DNA of 10,771 bases from Chloroflexota bacterium. Lineage in GTDB: Bacteria; Chloroflexota; UBA6077; FW602-bin22; JACPQP01. The stretch lies in assembly GCA_016190465.1 (NCBI GenBank), contig JACPQP010000142.1, positions 1 through 10,771 on the forward strand, read 5' to 3'. Below are positions 1 through 6,472 of the stretch, in pieces. Under the pieces are notes generated by a model, which was given only the letters and a program-made list of their open reading frames with translations, made no database searches and was not told where the DNA came from. Position 1 is the stretch's first letter. The number at the start of each line of letters is the position of its first letter. Made by a program: the position numbers and the translations under genes.

Positions 1-13
1 GCGCCAGGCAGCG

Positions 14-64
14 GCCCTCACCCCCTACCCCTGTCCCACGGGGAGAGGGGCGAGGGGTGAGGGC
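14..64. repeat. Hairpin-forming inverted repeat (REP-like or terminator of an upstream gene)
   Basis: An 11-base arm GCCCTCACCCC (14-24) is perfectly complementary to GGGGTGAGGGC (54-64). Inside it, CCCCT (28-32) pairs with AGGGG (46-50), and CCC (35-37) can pair with GGG (41-43) around a three-base loop. The whole unit therefore folds into one long, slightly interrupted hairpin. There is no T tract on either side. Arms of this type (CCCTCACCCC) resemble dispersed intergenic repeats in GC-rich genomes, but copy number cannot be seen here. It could also act as an mRNA 3' end for a gene to the left of the window. Confidence 0.6.
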
Positions 65-107
65 GGCTGACTGCTGATTACTGATGACTACGTACTTACG
101 TTGATCT

Positions 108-133
108 GCGGTCGACTTCAGCGGTCGAATTCA
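108..133. repeat. 13-bp tandem direct repeat upstream of hutI
   Basis: GCGGTCGACTTCA (108-120) is followed directly by GCGGTCGAATTCA (121-133), with a single C/A difference. The second copy runs into the hutI Shine-Dalgarno site, so it lies in the leader. It could be an operator-like tandem site or a small slippage duplication. No clear -35/-10 pair was found nearby. Confidence 0.55.
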
Positions 134-144
134 GAGGAGGACCT

Positions 145-1587
145 TTGACGCCGAATCCTCCATGTGCACGGGATGCCGAACCGGACGAAGAGCAGCGGCG
201 AGAGGCCATCTTCGATGATCTTGTTATTGTGCACGCGGCCGAGGTCGTCACCTGCGCGGGACCGGCGGTGCGAGCCGGGCGGGCGCAGGCGATGTGTGGG
301 GTCATCCGCGACGGCGCCGTCGTCAGTCGGGGCGGGCGCATCCGGCTGGCCGGCAAGACCGCCGAGGTCCTGCCCGCGGTCTCGTCCGGGCCGGACACGG
401 TGACGATCGACGCCCACGGACGCACGGTCATCCCGGGACTCGTCGACGCCCATACGCACCTGGTCTGGGCCGGCACCCGCGCTGACGAGCACGCGGCGCG
501 ACTCGCCGGGGCCAGTTATCTCGAGATCGCGGCGCGCGGCGGCGGCATCTCGCGGACCGTCCGGGACACCCGGGCGGCGACGCTGGCCACGCTCGTCGAT
601 GAGTCACGGCGACGGCTGCGACGGATGCTCGCGTGCGGGACGACGACCGCCGAGGCGAAGTCAGGCTATGGGTTGAACCTGGCCGACGAGCGCAAGCAAC
701 TGGAGGCCGTGGCGCAGCTCGCCGCGACCCAACCCATCGACCTCGTGCCCACGTTTCTCGGCGCGCACGTGGTGGCCCCGGAGTTCGCCGGGGATGCCGA
801 CAGGTACGTCGACTTCCTGATCCACGACGTCCTGCCGGCGATCTCCCCGACTTCCGGCCTCCACGAGGAGTTCTCCGAGGGGCTGGATCAGCCTGCACGC
901 CGATCGGGTCCGACTGGCGCCGCCCAGCCCACTCGGGCATACGCGATCCCCGATCCGCACTCCGCTCACGGCCCCCGGGCGCGCTTCGTCGACGTGTTCT
1001 GCGACCGGGGCGCGTTCTCCCGGGAGCAGGCGGAGCGCCTGCTGCGAGCGGCGGGGCAGATGGGGTTTCAATTGAAGGCGCACGTCGACGAGTTCGAGCA
1101 TCGCGGGCTGGCCGCCTGCGCGGGGTCGCTGGGGTTGACCTCGGTGGACCATTGCGCGCTCACCCCGGAGGCCGAGTGGCCGCTGCTGGCGCGGGCCGGG
1201 ACGGTGGCGGTCCTCCTGCCGGGGGCCGCGCTGCAACTGGGCCACGGCGGCGCGGTTCCGGCCCGCGGGTTGATCGACGCGAGCGTGCCGGTCGCGCTGG
1301 GCACCGATCTGAACCCCGGCACGTCCTTCTGCGAATCGATGCTGACGATGATCGACCTCGCGGGCGCGCTCTTTCGGCTGACGCCTGCCGAGGCGCTGGT
1401 CGCCGCCACCGTGAACGCGGCCGCCGCGATCGGCCTCGCCGACCGCGGACGGCTCGAGCCCGGCTGTCGCGCTGACCTCGTCGTTCTCGACCTGCCGGAC
1501 CACCTCCACCTGGGCTACCACTTCGGGGTCAACCCGGTGGTGACCGTGGTCGTCGGCGGGAAGGTAGTCTCCACGGACGGAAAATGA
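145..1587 (+). CDS. hutI: Imidazolonepropionase (histidine degradation)
   Basis: Hydrolyses 4-imidazolone-5-propionate to N-formimidoyl-L-glutamate, the third step of histidine breakdown, in the cytoplasm. The 480-residue product shows the amidohydrolase metal site: HxH in DAHTH (His103, His105), His313 in KAHVDEF with Glu316 beside it, His336 in VDH and Asp388 in GTDLNPG. The family-typical LLPGAALQ stretch lies near residue 358. The start is TTG, chosen because AGGAGG at 135-140 lies just upstream and no other in-frame start precedes the first beta strand. The protein is about 70 residues longer than the usual 400-410. The excess is an N-terminal extension of about 20 residues and a Pro/Ser/Gly/Arg-rich insert at about residues 233-280, with less G/C at third positions. 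All metal ligands survive, so it is probably active. Its stop overlaps the hutG start. Confidence 0.95.
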   Translation: MTPNPPCARDAEPDEEQRREAIFDDLVIVHAAEVVTCAGPAVRAGRAQAMCGVIRDGAVVSRGGRIRLAGKTAEVLPAVSSGPDTVTIDAHGRTVIPGLVDAHTHLVWAGTRADEHAARLAGASYLEIAARGGGISRTVRDTRAATLATLVDESRRRLRRMLACGTTTAEAKSGYGLNLADERKQLEAVAQLAATQPIDLVPTFLGAHVVAPEFAGDADRYVDFLIHDVLPAISPTSGLHEEFSEGLDQPARRSGPTGAAQPTRAYAIPDPHSAHGPRARFVDVFCDRGAFSREQAERLLRAAGQMGFQLKAHVDEFEHRGLAACAGSLGLTSVDHCALTPEAEWPLLARAGTVAVLLPGAALQLGHGGAVPARGLIDASVPVALGTDLNPGTSFCESMLTMIDLAGALFRLTPAEALVAATVNAAAAIGLADRGRLEPGCRADLVVLDLPDHLHLGYHFGVNPVVTVVVGGKVVSTDGK

Positions 1588-2582
1588 CTGATACTGCGGA
1601 CTTCTCGAAACTCTTCGTCCCCCCTGGCGCCATTGGCGTTGGGGACCCGAATGACCGGCTGATGGGCACGTTGATCACGCCGGGGAGCCCCGAGAGCGCC
1701 GCGGATGTGGGCATCGTGGGCATCCCGTTCGATACATCGGTCCTTGGCAGAAGGGGGACGCGCTATGGCCCCGATGCCATTCGCCGGGCGCTGGGGCGAG
1801 CCGGCTCCTACGCGCTCAGCTTCGAGGTAGACCTGGCCGAGGAGCTGTCCATCGCGGACTTCGGCGACGTCCGGGTCCTCCCCACCGACGTGCAGGAGAC
1901 GCACCGCCAGGTCGAGCGGGCAATCGCGGCGCTGCGTTCCCGGGGTATCGTTCCCTGCCTGCTCGGAGGCGATCACGGCACCACGTACGCCACGATCCGG
2001 GGCGTGGCGCTCTCGCTCGCTCAGCCGATCGGCGTCATCCAGATCGACGCCCACCTGGACGTGCGGCAAACCGTCGACGGGGTCATCTCCTCGGGGACAC
2101 CATTTCGGCGGCTGCTCGAATCGCCCGAGCGACCGCTGTGGCCGGCCAATCTGGTTCAGATGGGGATCGCCGACTGGCGCAACGCCCACGCCTACGTGCG
2201 AGACTGCCGGGCCTGGGGCACGCGGATGATCCCCGCGCGAGAGATCCATTCGCTGGGCTGCGAACCGGCGGCACGGCAGGCGCTCACCAGCGCCACCCGG
2301 GGCACCACAGGCTTCTTCCTCACGTTCGACATGGACGCCTGCGACGTCCCCTCCGCGCCGGGGACCTCGGCGCACAGTCCGGGCGGGCTCGCCTCGTGGG
2401 AGGCCATCGAGCTGATCTGGACCATCGCGCAGCATCCTGCCTGCCTCGGGTTCGACGTGGTCGAGACCGCACCGCCATTAGACGTGCAGGAGTGGACATC
2501 CGAGCTGGCGGCAACACTGGTGCTGACCTTCCTGGCCGGCGTGGCGAGGCGAAAACGAGACGAGCGTTCGGTGGCCCGCTGA
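1584..2582 (+). CDS. hutG: Formimidoylglutamase (ureohydrolase family)
   Basis: Hydrolyses N-formimidoyl-L-glutamate to L-glutamate and formamide, the final step after HutI, using two Mn ions. The 332-residue protein has all arginase-family metal ligands: His131 in GGDH, Asp155/His157/Asp159 in DAHLD, and Asp249/Asp251 in DMDACD, with Glu294 near the C-terminus. The segment DAHLDVRQTVDG followed by SSGTPFRRLLE (about 155-179) closely resembles Bacillus HutG and favours formimidoylglutamase over agmatinase or arginase. The ATG overlaps the hutI stop (ATGA), so the two are translationally coupled. The last 12 or so residues are basic (RRKRDERSVAR) and run beyond the expected end of the fold. 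They lie right beside a CorA-derived tail, so the 3' end may have been rebuilt by recombination. Substrate assignment rests on sequence resemblance plus pairing with hutI. Confidence 0.9.
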   Translation: MTDTADFSKLFVPPGAIGVGDPNDRLMGTLITPGSPESAADVGIVGIPFDTSVLGRRGTRYGPDAIRRALGRAGSYALSFEVDLAEELSIADFGDVRVLPTDVQETHRQVERAIAALRSRGIVPCLLGGDHGTTYATIRGVALSLAQPIGVIQIDAHLDVRQTVDGVISSGTPFRRLLESPERPLWPANLVQMGIADWRNAHAYVRDCRAWGTRMIPAREIHSLGCEPAARQALTSATRGTTGFFLTFDMDACDVPSAPGTSAHSPGGLASWEAIELIWTIAQHPACLGFDVVETAPPLDVQEWTSELAATLVLTFLAGVARRKRDERSVAR

Positions 2583-2595
2583 TCTTCGGAGACAG

Positions 2596-2736
2596 GTGCT
2601 CGCGGGCATCTACGGCATGAACTTCGAGTTCATGCCGGAATTGCGCTGGCGCTACGGCTACTTCGCCACGCTCGCGCTGATGGCGATGCTCGCCGGCGCC
2701 CTCGGTTGGTACTTCCGGCGGCGGGGGTGGCTGTAG
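2596..2736 (+). pseudogene. Orphan C-terminal tail of a CorA-type Mg2+ transporter
   Basis: Read from GTG 2596, the 46 codons encode LAGIYGMNFEFMPEL, then RWRYGY, then a hydrophobic helix and the ending YFRRRGWL. This is the CorA signature: the GMN selectivity motif, the MPEL periplasmic loop, the second transmembrane helix and the basic C-terminal tail. The funnel domain and most of the first helix are absent. Upstream in this frame there is no homology, and a stop lies at 2524. GGAG at 2588-2591 could allow translation of the tail, but one transmembrane helix cannot make a channel. It is squeezed between the hutG stop and the next gene, whose ATG directly follows this TAG. Most likely it is a remnant left by deletion or rearrangement. 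Confidence 0.8.
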
Positions 2737-4062
2737 ATGGGGTCTCGCAAGCCGCGTCTCCGGGAATCGAGCTTCCCGTACGAGCAAGTCCGTGATCAGC
2801 GCGGCGACTACTACTCGTGGCGGTGTCGGGAGGTCACCGGACACGGGGAGCGCATCGTCGTGTGCTCGAAACCGGGTATGCCTGAAAACCGGACGACCGA
2901 CGTCGCCTCTCTCCTGATGGCCGACAACCTGGAGATCCACCCGGCCGATACCGTGGTCGACCTCAACTGTGGCGCCGGCATGGCCGGGGTCGCCGCCGCG
3001 AGGTTGGCGACGGGCGGGCGCGTGATCATGGCCGACTCGAACGTCGTGGAGGTCGAGGCGGCCCGGAGGACGGTGGAGGCGAACCACGTGGCGAACGCCG
3101 CGGTCTATCTCAGTTCAGGCACGAGTCACCTGAGCCTTCTGCCCCCGGCAGATGTCGCCACGGTACGAGCGCTGAAAGCCACACTTCCGACCCTCCAGCT
3201 CATCTGGGATGCCTTCCACGCCCTCGGGGTAGGGGGGCGGCTCTCTGTCGCGGGTGCCAACGACGAAGGCATCAAGACCGTGCTGGCGCGCGTGCAGGCG
3301 CTGTTCGGCAACGTGGCCGTTCTCGACTATCGGAAAGGGTGTCGAGTGGGCGTCGCTACCAGGAGGTCGCCCTCGCCGCCGGTGCCAGACGAGTTCTCGA
3401 ACCCCCTGCTCGACCACCGCGTGTTCCACCGGTATATCGCCGAGATCCGCGGCAGGCCTCACGTCGTCTGCTCACGCCCGGGCGTCTTCTCGTGGGAGCG
3501 ACTGGACCCCGGATCGAAGGCCCTGATCGACGTGATGCGGATCGATCCGGGCGACCAGGTCCTGGACCTCGGAGGCGGGGCGGGTATCGTCGGGGTCGTC
3601 GCCGCCGGGCTCGCGAGCCCGGGCCAGGTGCATCTGGTTGACGCCGATATCGACGCCGTCGACTCGGCGATCCAGACTGCCCGGGAAAACGGCGTGACAA
3701 ACTGCACCATCCGAGCCAGCGACTCCGTGTCCGCGGTGCGTGGCCTGGACTTCGACGTCGTCCTCACCAACGCTCCCTTTCACTTGGCGAAAGCGGCTGA
3801 GTACGATGTGGCGATTCAGTTCATCCAGGACGCGGCGGCGGTGCTGAAGGGATCGGGGCGTCTCTACCTCGTCGCGAACCGATTCCTCCCCTACGAGAGA
3901 CCGATGGAACAGGCGTTCGCCATGGTCGAGACCGTGTACGCGGACAACCGATACAAGGTCCTGCTGGGTCGATCTCCACGGAGGAAGCTCGCCAGCACCC
4001 CACGGTCAAGCTTCTCGCCGCGGTCAACCGGCTGCTCACCGAGATCATCCCCGACGACCTGA
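2737..4062 (+). CDS. RsmC-like class I SAM-dependent methyltransferase with two MTS domains
   Basis: The protein resembles 16S rRNA (guanine-N2) methyltransferases of the RsmC/RlmG type, with two tandem Rossmann domains. The N-terminal domain (about 38-210) keeps a SAM-like loop VVDLNCGAGMAG (73-84) but no NPPF motif, as in the degenerate first domain of RsmC. The C-terminal domain (about 215-408) has motif I VLDLGGGAGIVG (275-286), an acidic motif II (VDAD, 301-304) and motif IV NAPFH (345-349), where NPPFH is usual. It ends in the RsmC-typical LYLVANRFLPYE and NRYKVL. Residues from about 410 to 441 (RSPRRKLASTPRSS and on) are basic and low in complexity. They are read out of frame from a YhaV-type remnant, so they are not native. 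GGGGGTGG lies about 7 bases before the ATG. The rRNA target is inferred; it could act on another RNA. Confidence 0.8.
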   Translation: MGSRKPRLRESSFPYEQVRDQRGDYYSWRCREVTGHGERIVVCSKPGMPENRTTDVASLLMADNLEIHPADTVVDLNCGAGMAGVAAARLATGGRVIMADSNVVEVEAARRTVEANHVANAAVYLSSGTSHLSLLPPADVATVRALKATLPTLQLIWDAFHALGVGGRLSVAGANDEGIKTVLARVQALFGNVAVLDYRKGCRVGVATRRSPSPPVPDEFSNPLLDHRVFHRYIAEIRGRPHVVCSRPGVFSWERLDPGSKALIDVMRIDPGDQVLDLGGGAGIVGVVAAGLASPGQVHLVDADIDAVDSAIQTARENGVTNCTIRASDSVSAVRGLDFDVVLTNAPFHLAKAAEYDVAIQFIQDAAAVLKGSGRLYLVANRFLPYERPMEQAFAMVETVYADNRYKVLLGRSPRRKLASTPRSSFSPRSTGCSPRSSPTT

Positions 4063-4388
4063 ATGCGACGGACTTTCGGCTCTCCGGAAACTCTGGTTTC
4101 TGAGGCCGCGCGCACGGCTACGGTCTGCCAGAGCGCTACCGGTTGTTCTGGGTGTTCTCGACGTCTCTTCGGATCATCATCGTCCTGTACCTGAACGACG
4201 AGGGGACACTGCGCCAGGCCGGCTCCCGCACTGATCCCTACGGGATCTTCGCCCGCCTCGTCGAGCGCGGGGAGAACGGTGCGGACTTTGCCGCCAACTG
4301 GGACACCGTCGAAGCGGAACGGAGAAGAGCGGAGGCGGAGGCATCTGAAGAACTGCGACAGCCGACGGCGCAGGTAGATCGCCGCTAG
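3972..4388 (+). pseudogene. Broken YhaV-family type II toxin (RNase toxin of PrlF-YhaV systems)
   Basis: One frame, shifted from the methyltransferase frame, encodes STEEARQHPTVKLLAAVNRL, then TEIIPDDLNATDFRLSGNSGF, a TGA at 4101-4103, and then without a frame change GRAHGYGLPERYRLFWVFS, LRIIIVLYLNDEGTLRQAGS, RTDPYGIFARLVERG and ADFAANWD. This matches the YhaV order seen in E. coli: KLLAVVHKVI, a linker, RYRLFFRYS, VIILGWMNDENTLR, KTDAYTVFSKMLKRG, ADWE. About 40 N-terminal residues and the start codon are missing, replaced by the end of the methyltransferase gene. The TGA fits a CGA-to-TGA nonsense change. No PrlF-like antitoxin is nearby. The part after the TGA could still start at a TTG at 4143 but would be only 81 residues long. 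It is almost certainly non-functional. Confidence 0.8.
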
Positions 4389-4408
4389 GATGTTGCTTAC
4401 CGGCGCGA

Positions 4409-5251
4409 TCACGTGAGTCCCAGCAAGGCAACGGTATCCCGATGGATCAGGGTCTCGATGGCTTCGTCGGGTATCTTCGGCAGCCGGGTGCCGACGACCG
4501 GGTCGTTGATCTCACGCAGGCCAGCCAGGCTCTCTTCGACAGTCGAGAAAGGAAAGTCGCTCCCGAAGAGAACCCTGTCGAGCGCGCCGTTTTCCATGAG
4601 CATGACGAGCGCGTTGTAGAGCCACCAGGGTTGCTTGACGCAGGCCGCCAGGTCGGCGTAGACGTTGCGGTGCTTGCGGATGACCACCATCGCGTCCCCG
4701 ATCCAGGGGTTGCCCAGGTGCGCGAGGACGATTGTGAGGTCGGGATAGAGCTGGGCCACTTCGTCGAACAGGATCGGGTTTGCGTACTTCATCGGCGCGA
4801 TCGGCGTGCCCTGGCGGGCGGCGTGGACCAGGATGGGCAACCCGAGACACTGGGCTCGTCGGTAGATCCGCTGGGCCCGCGGATCCAGCGGGTGATAGTT
4901 CTGATACACCGGGCTCATCTTGATGCCGCGCAGGTGCAGGTCGGCGGCGGCGTGCTCCAACTGGTCGAGCGCACCGGGGTCGCCGGGATCGACCGACATG
5001 AAGCCGATCAGTTTGTCCGGATGGGTGGCCACGTAGCTGGCAACCTCCTCGTTTGGCACCCGCATGTCGAAGAAGACGGCGTTGATCCCGAAGACGATGG
5101 CTCGATCGACGCTAGCCATCGCCGCCCAGTGTCGCTCCGGCGTCACGTCCAGCGTGACGCCACGGTGGTCCCCGGAGCGCCCGAGGGCCTCGCGCAGGAA
5201 GCGACCGTACTGCTCGGCCCGTCCCAGATGCGTGTGACAGTCGACGATCAC
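4409..5251 (-). CDS. Amidohydrolase family protein (PF04909-type TIM barrel)
   Basis: A 280-residue metal-dependent hydrolase or decarboxylase of the amidohydrolase-2 group, which includes ACMSD and 2-pyrone-4,6-dicarboxylate lactonase. Visible ligands are the N-terminal DCHTH (His6, His8), His143 in ILVHAA, His178 in LAHLGNPW and Asp232 in FGSDFPF near the C-terminus. This is the expected set and spacing for a mononuclear site. The start is GTG with GGAGGT five bases upstream (5257-5262). It follows the aldolase gene by 18 bases on the same strand, so the two are probably co-transcribed. The pairing suggests catabolism of a hydroxylated or keto acid, with one enzyme opening or decarboxylating a ring compound and the other splitting a hydroxy-keto acid. 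The substrate cannot be read from the sequence. Its 3' end is 20 bases from the converging YhaV remnant. Confidence 0.85.
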   Translation of the reverse strand: MIVDCHTHLGRAEQYGRFLREALGRSGDHRGVTLDVTPERHWAAMASVDRAIVFGINAVFFDMRVPNEEVASYVATHPDKLIGFMSVDPGDPGALDQLEHAAADLHLRGIKMSPVYQNYHPLDPRAQRIYRRAQCLGLPILVHAARQGTPIAPMKYANPILFDEVAQLYPDLTIVLAHLGNPWIGDAMVVIRKHRNVYADLAACVKQPWWLYNALVMLMENGALDRVLFGSDFPFSTVEESLAGLREINDPVVGTRLPKIPDEAIETLIHRDTVALLGLT

Positions 5252-5269
5252 ACCCGACCTCCGCTTCTG

Positions 5270-6091
5270 CTACAGCATCCGATCGCCCAGCAGATGGCGC
5301 GCGCGCTCGGCCAGGGACCGCGACGTCTCGAGCAGCCAGGGGCCATCGAAGCCGCAGCTCACGAAGGTCGCGCCCCGGTCCACCCACTCGCGCACGGCCT
5401 CCGCGGTCGCCACGTTCAGCCCCCCGGCGATGCCGTGGCGCCTGCACGCCGCCAGCACCCGCTCCATCGCCTCCCGATATCGCGGGTGGTCGAACTGGCC
5501 GACGATGCCCATGCTCGCGGTCAGATCGGTCGGCCCGACGAGGATGGCGTCCAGCCCCGGGACCGCCGCGATCTCCTCGACGTTGTCGACGCCGCGAGCG
5601 CTCTCCACTTTCACCGCCACCAGGGTCTCCCGGTTCGCCACCTCCAGCCAGTCGGCCGGGTCGACCTCGACGAACTCGTTGAGGGCGCCCAGATCGATGA
5701 CATCCCGGGTGCCCAGCGGGGGATAGCGGGAGGCGTTCACCACCAGCTCGGTCTCCTCGCGAGTGCCGACGTGGGGCGCGATGACCCCCATCGCGCCGTT
5801 GTCCAGTGGCCGCGAGATCAGGAAGTCGGCGATGCCGGTCGTTCCGGCGAGGGGAACGAGGCCAGCCAGCTTGGCCGCCGTGCAGATCGGCTCCACCGCC
5901 TGGATGGGCATTCCGGAGTGCTCCATATCGAAGTAGATGAAGCTGAAGCCGGCCTGGCCGTAGATCTGGGCTACTGCCGGACAGGGGAACGAGATGCTGA
6001 GCGCCCCGACGACGACTTTGCCCTCGCGCAGGGCGCGCCGCACCGGACTCGCCCACGGGCTGACGGGCTGACGGCGCTGGTGTCGACTCAC
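5270..6091 (-). CDS. HpcH/HpaI-type aldolase family protein with an altered catalytic Arg position
   Basis: A 273-residue class II pyruvate aldolase-like barrel, related to HpaI (4-hydroxy-2-oxoheptanedioate aldolase) and 2-keto-3-deoxy-L-rhamnonate aldolase. Landmarks are FDMEHS with catalytic-type His58, LDNGAMGVIAPHV (Asp97), SRYPPLGTR (121-129), the metal ligand Glu163 in VKVES and Asp189 in LVGPTDLTASMG. Aligned by hand to E. coli HpaI from Arg70 to Asp84, the Arg70 position is Gly83 (PLAGTTG instead of VVRPSW), so the retro-aldol step may be impaired or changed. The start is GTG 6091, because GGGAGG and AAGGAG lie just upstream and the family is 250-270 residues long. The frame stays open to another GTG at 6304, which would add 71 unrelated residues. 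It is the first gene of a pair with the downstream amidohydrolase. Confidence 0.82.
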   Translation of the reverse strand: MSRHQRRQPVSPWASPVRRALREGKVVVGALSISFPCPAVAQIYGQAGFSFIYFDMEHSGMPIQAVEPICTAAKLAGLVPLAGTTGIADFLISRPLDNGAMGVIAPHVGTREETELVVNASRYPPLGTRDVIDLGALNEFVEVDPADWLEVANRETLVAVKVESARGVDNVEEIAAVPGLDAILVGPTDLTASMGIVGQFDHPRYREAMERVLAACRRHGIAGGLNVATAEAVREWVDRGATFVSCGFDGPWLLETSRSLAERARHLLGDRML

Positions 6092-6304
6092 GGCTCCTTC
6101 CTCCCAACCCGAGTCGCTGGTGCAGAATCCAGCCACCGATCTGGCTCCGGCGGCTTCCAGTTCCATCAGCCGACGATTGATCGGCTTCCCGAACCACCGC
6201 AGCAACACGCGGATCAGCGCGGTGAAGCTCCCGCCGGCCAACTGGGTGGCCAGGCGGTCGGCCAGTGCCGCTTCGTCAGGTGTGAGCCGGGCGCTTCGGA
6301 CCAC
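6092..6304 (-). pseudogene. In-frame, coding-looking stretch fused upstream of the aldolase; possible small helix-rich protein remnant
   Basis: From GTG 6304 the frame reads RSARLTPDEAALADRLATQL, then GGSFTALIRVLLRWFGK and INRRLMELEAAG, and continues without a stop into the aldolase. Third positions are strongly G/C, as in the genuine genes, so this was probably once translated. The pattern (TPDEAALADRLA, then a turn, then FTALIRVLLRW) recalls the helices of ribbon-helix-helix-type small DNA-binding proteins, but the match is weak and I cannot name a family. GGAGG lies 20 bases before the GTG, too far to be a normal ribosome site. The frame is open back to a TAG about 50 bases further upstream. 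It may be a remnant or a real N-terminal extension of the aldolase. Confidence 0.4.
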
Positions 6305-6394
6305 GGTGGTGCGAGCGATCGGGACCTCCAGGGGGAACGACCATACGGGCGGTCGTCGCTACGCTCTTATGCGAGATGAAGTCCCAGACCGAAA

Positions 6395-6412
6395 CCGCGT
6401 GTATGCACGCGG
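6395..6412 (-). terminator. 7-bp hairpin after gyrB, weak terminator candidate
   Basis: CCGCGTG (6395-6401) and CACGCGG (6406-6412) form a perfect 7-base stem with a 4-base loop. Read on the - strand it lies about 60 bases past the gyrB stop and is followed by only TTTC, so it is a poor intrinsic terminator. It coincides with the point where similarity to an MNT nucleotidyltransferase breaks off. Confidence 0.4.
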
Positions 6413-6464
6413 CGATCTGGAGGATCTCGGCACGCTGCGCTTTGAGTAGCTGGTCGATGTCCAT
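6410..6464 (-). pseudogene. N-terminal stub of an MNT-type nucleotidyltransferase
   Basis: The ATG at 6464, eight bases after the gyrB stop, opens MDIDQLLKAQRAEILQIAA. This is typical of the first helix of minimal nucleotidyltransferases (MNT, the antitoxin partner of HEPN toxins), which usually continue with HGARNVRVFGSVARGE. Here the expected GSxxxG catalytic motif never appears in any frame. The frame runs on as CIHAVSVWDFIS and ends at 6276 with no recognisable domain. The break falls on the hairpin at 6395-6412. GGA in the gyrB stop region is the only weak ribosome site. The match covers only about 19 residues, so the family call is tentative. No HEPN partner is nearby. Confidence 0.45.
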
Positions 6465-6472
6465 CAGGCATC

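Noticed and set aside
661..1521. A 286-codon - strand frame across hutI
   Set aside because: It lies over the HutI metal-site motifs and its product looks like compositional noise.
1515..2435. A 306-codon - strand frame across hutG
   Set aside because: It mirrors the arginase-fold gene and shows no domain of its own.
4101..4103. TGA read as selenocysteine in the YhaV-like frame
   Set aside because: YhaV toxins have no Cys or Sec there, the gene also lacks its start, and no SECIS-like hairpin directly follows.
4442..6379. A 645-codon + strand frame opposite the amidohydrolase and aldolase
   Set aside because: It is antisense to two genes with clear family motifs and is rich in Arg, His, Asp and Gln. 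Such long mirror frames are normal in GC-rich DNA.
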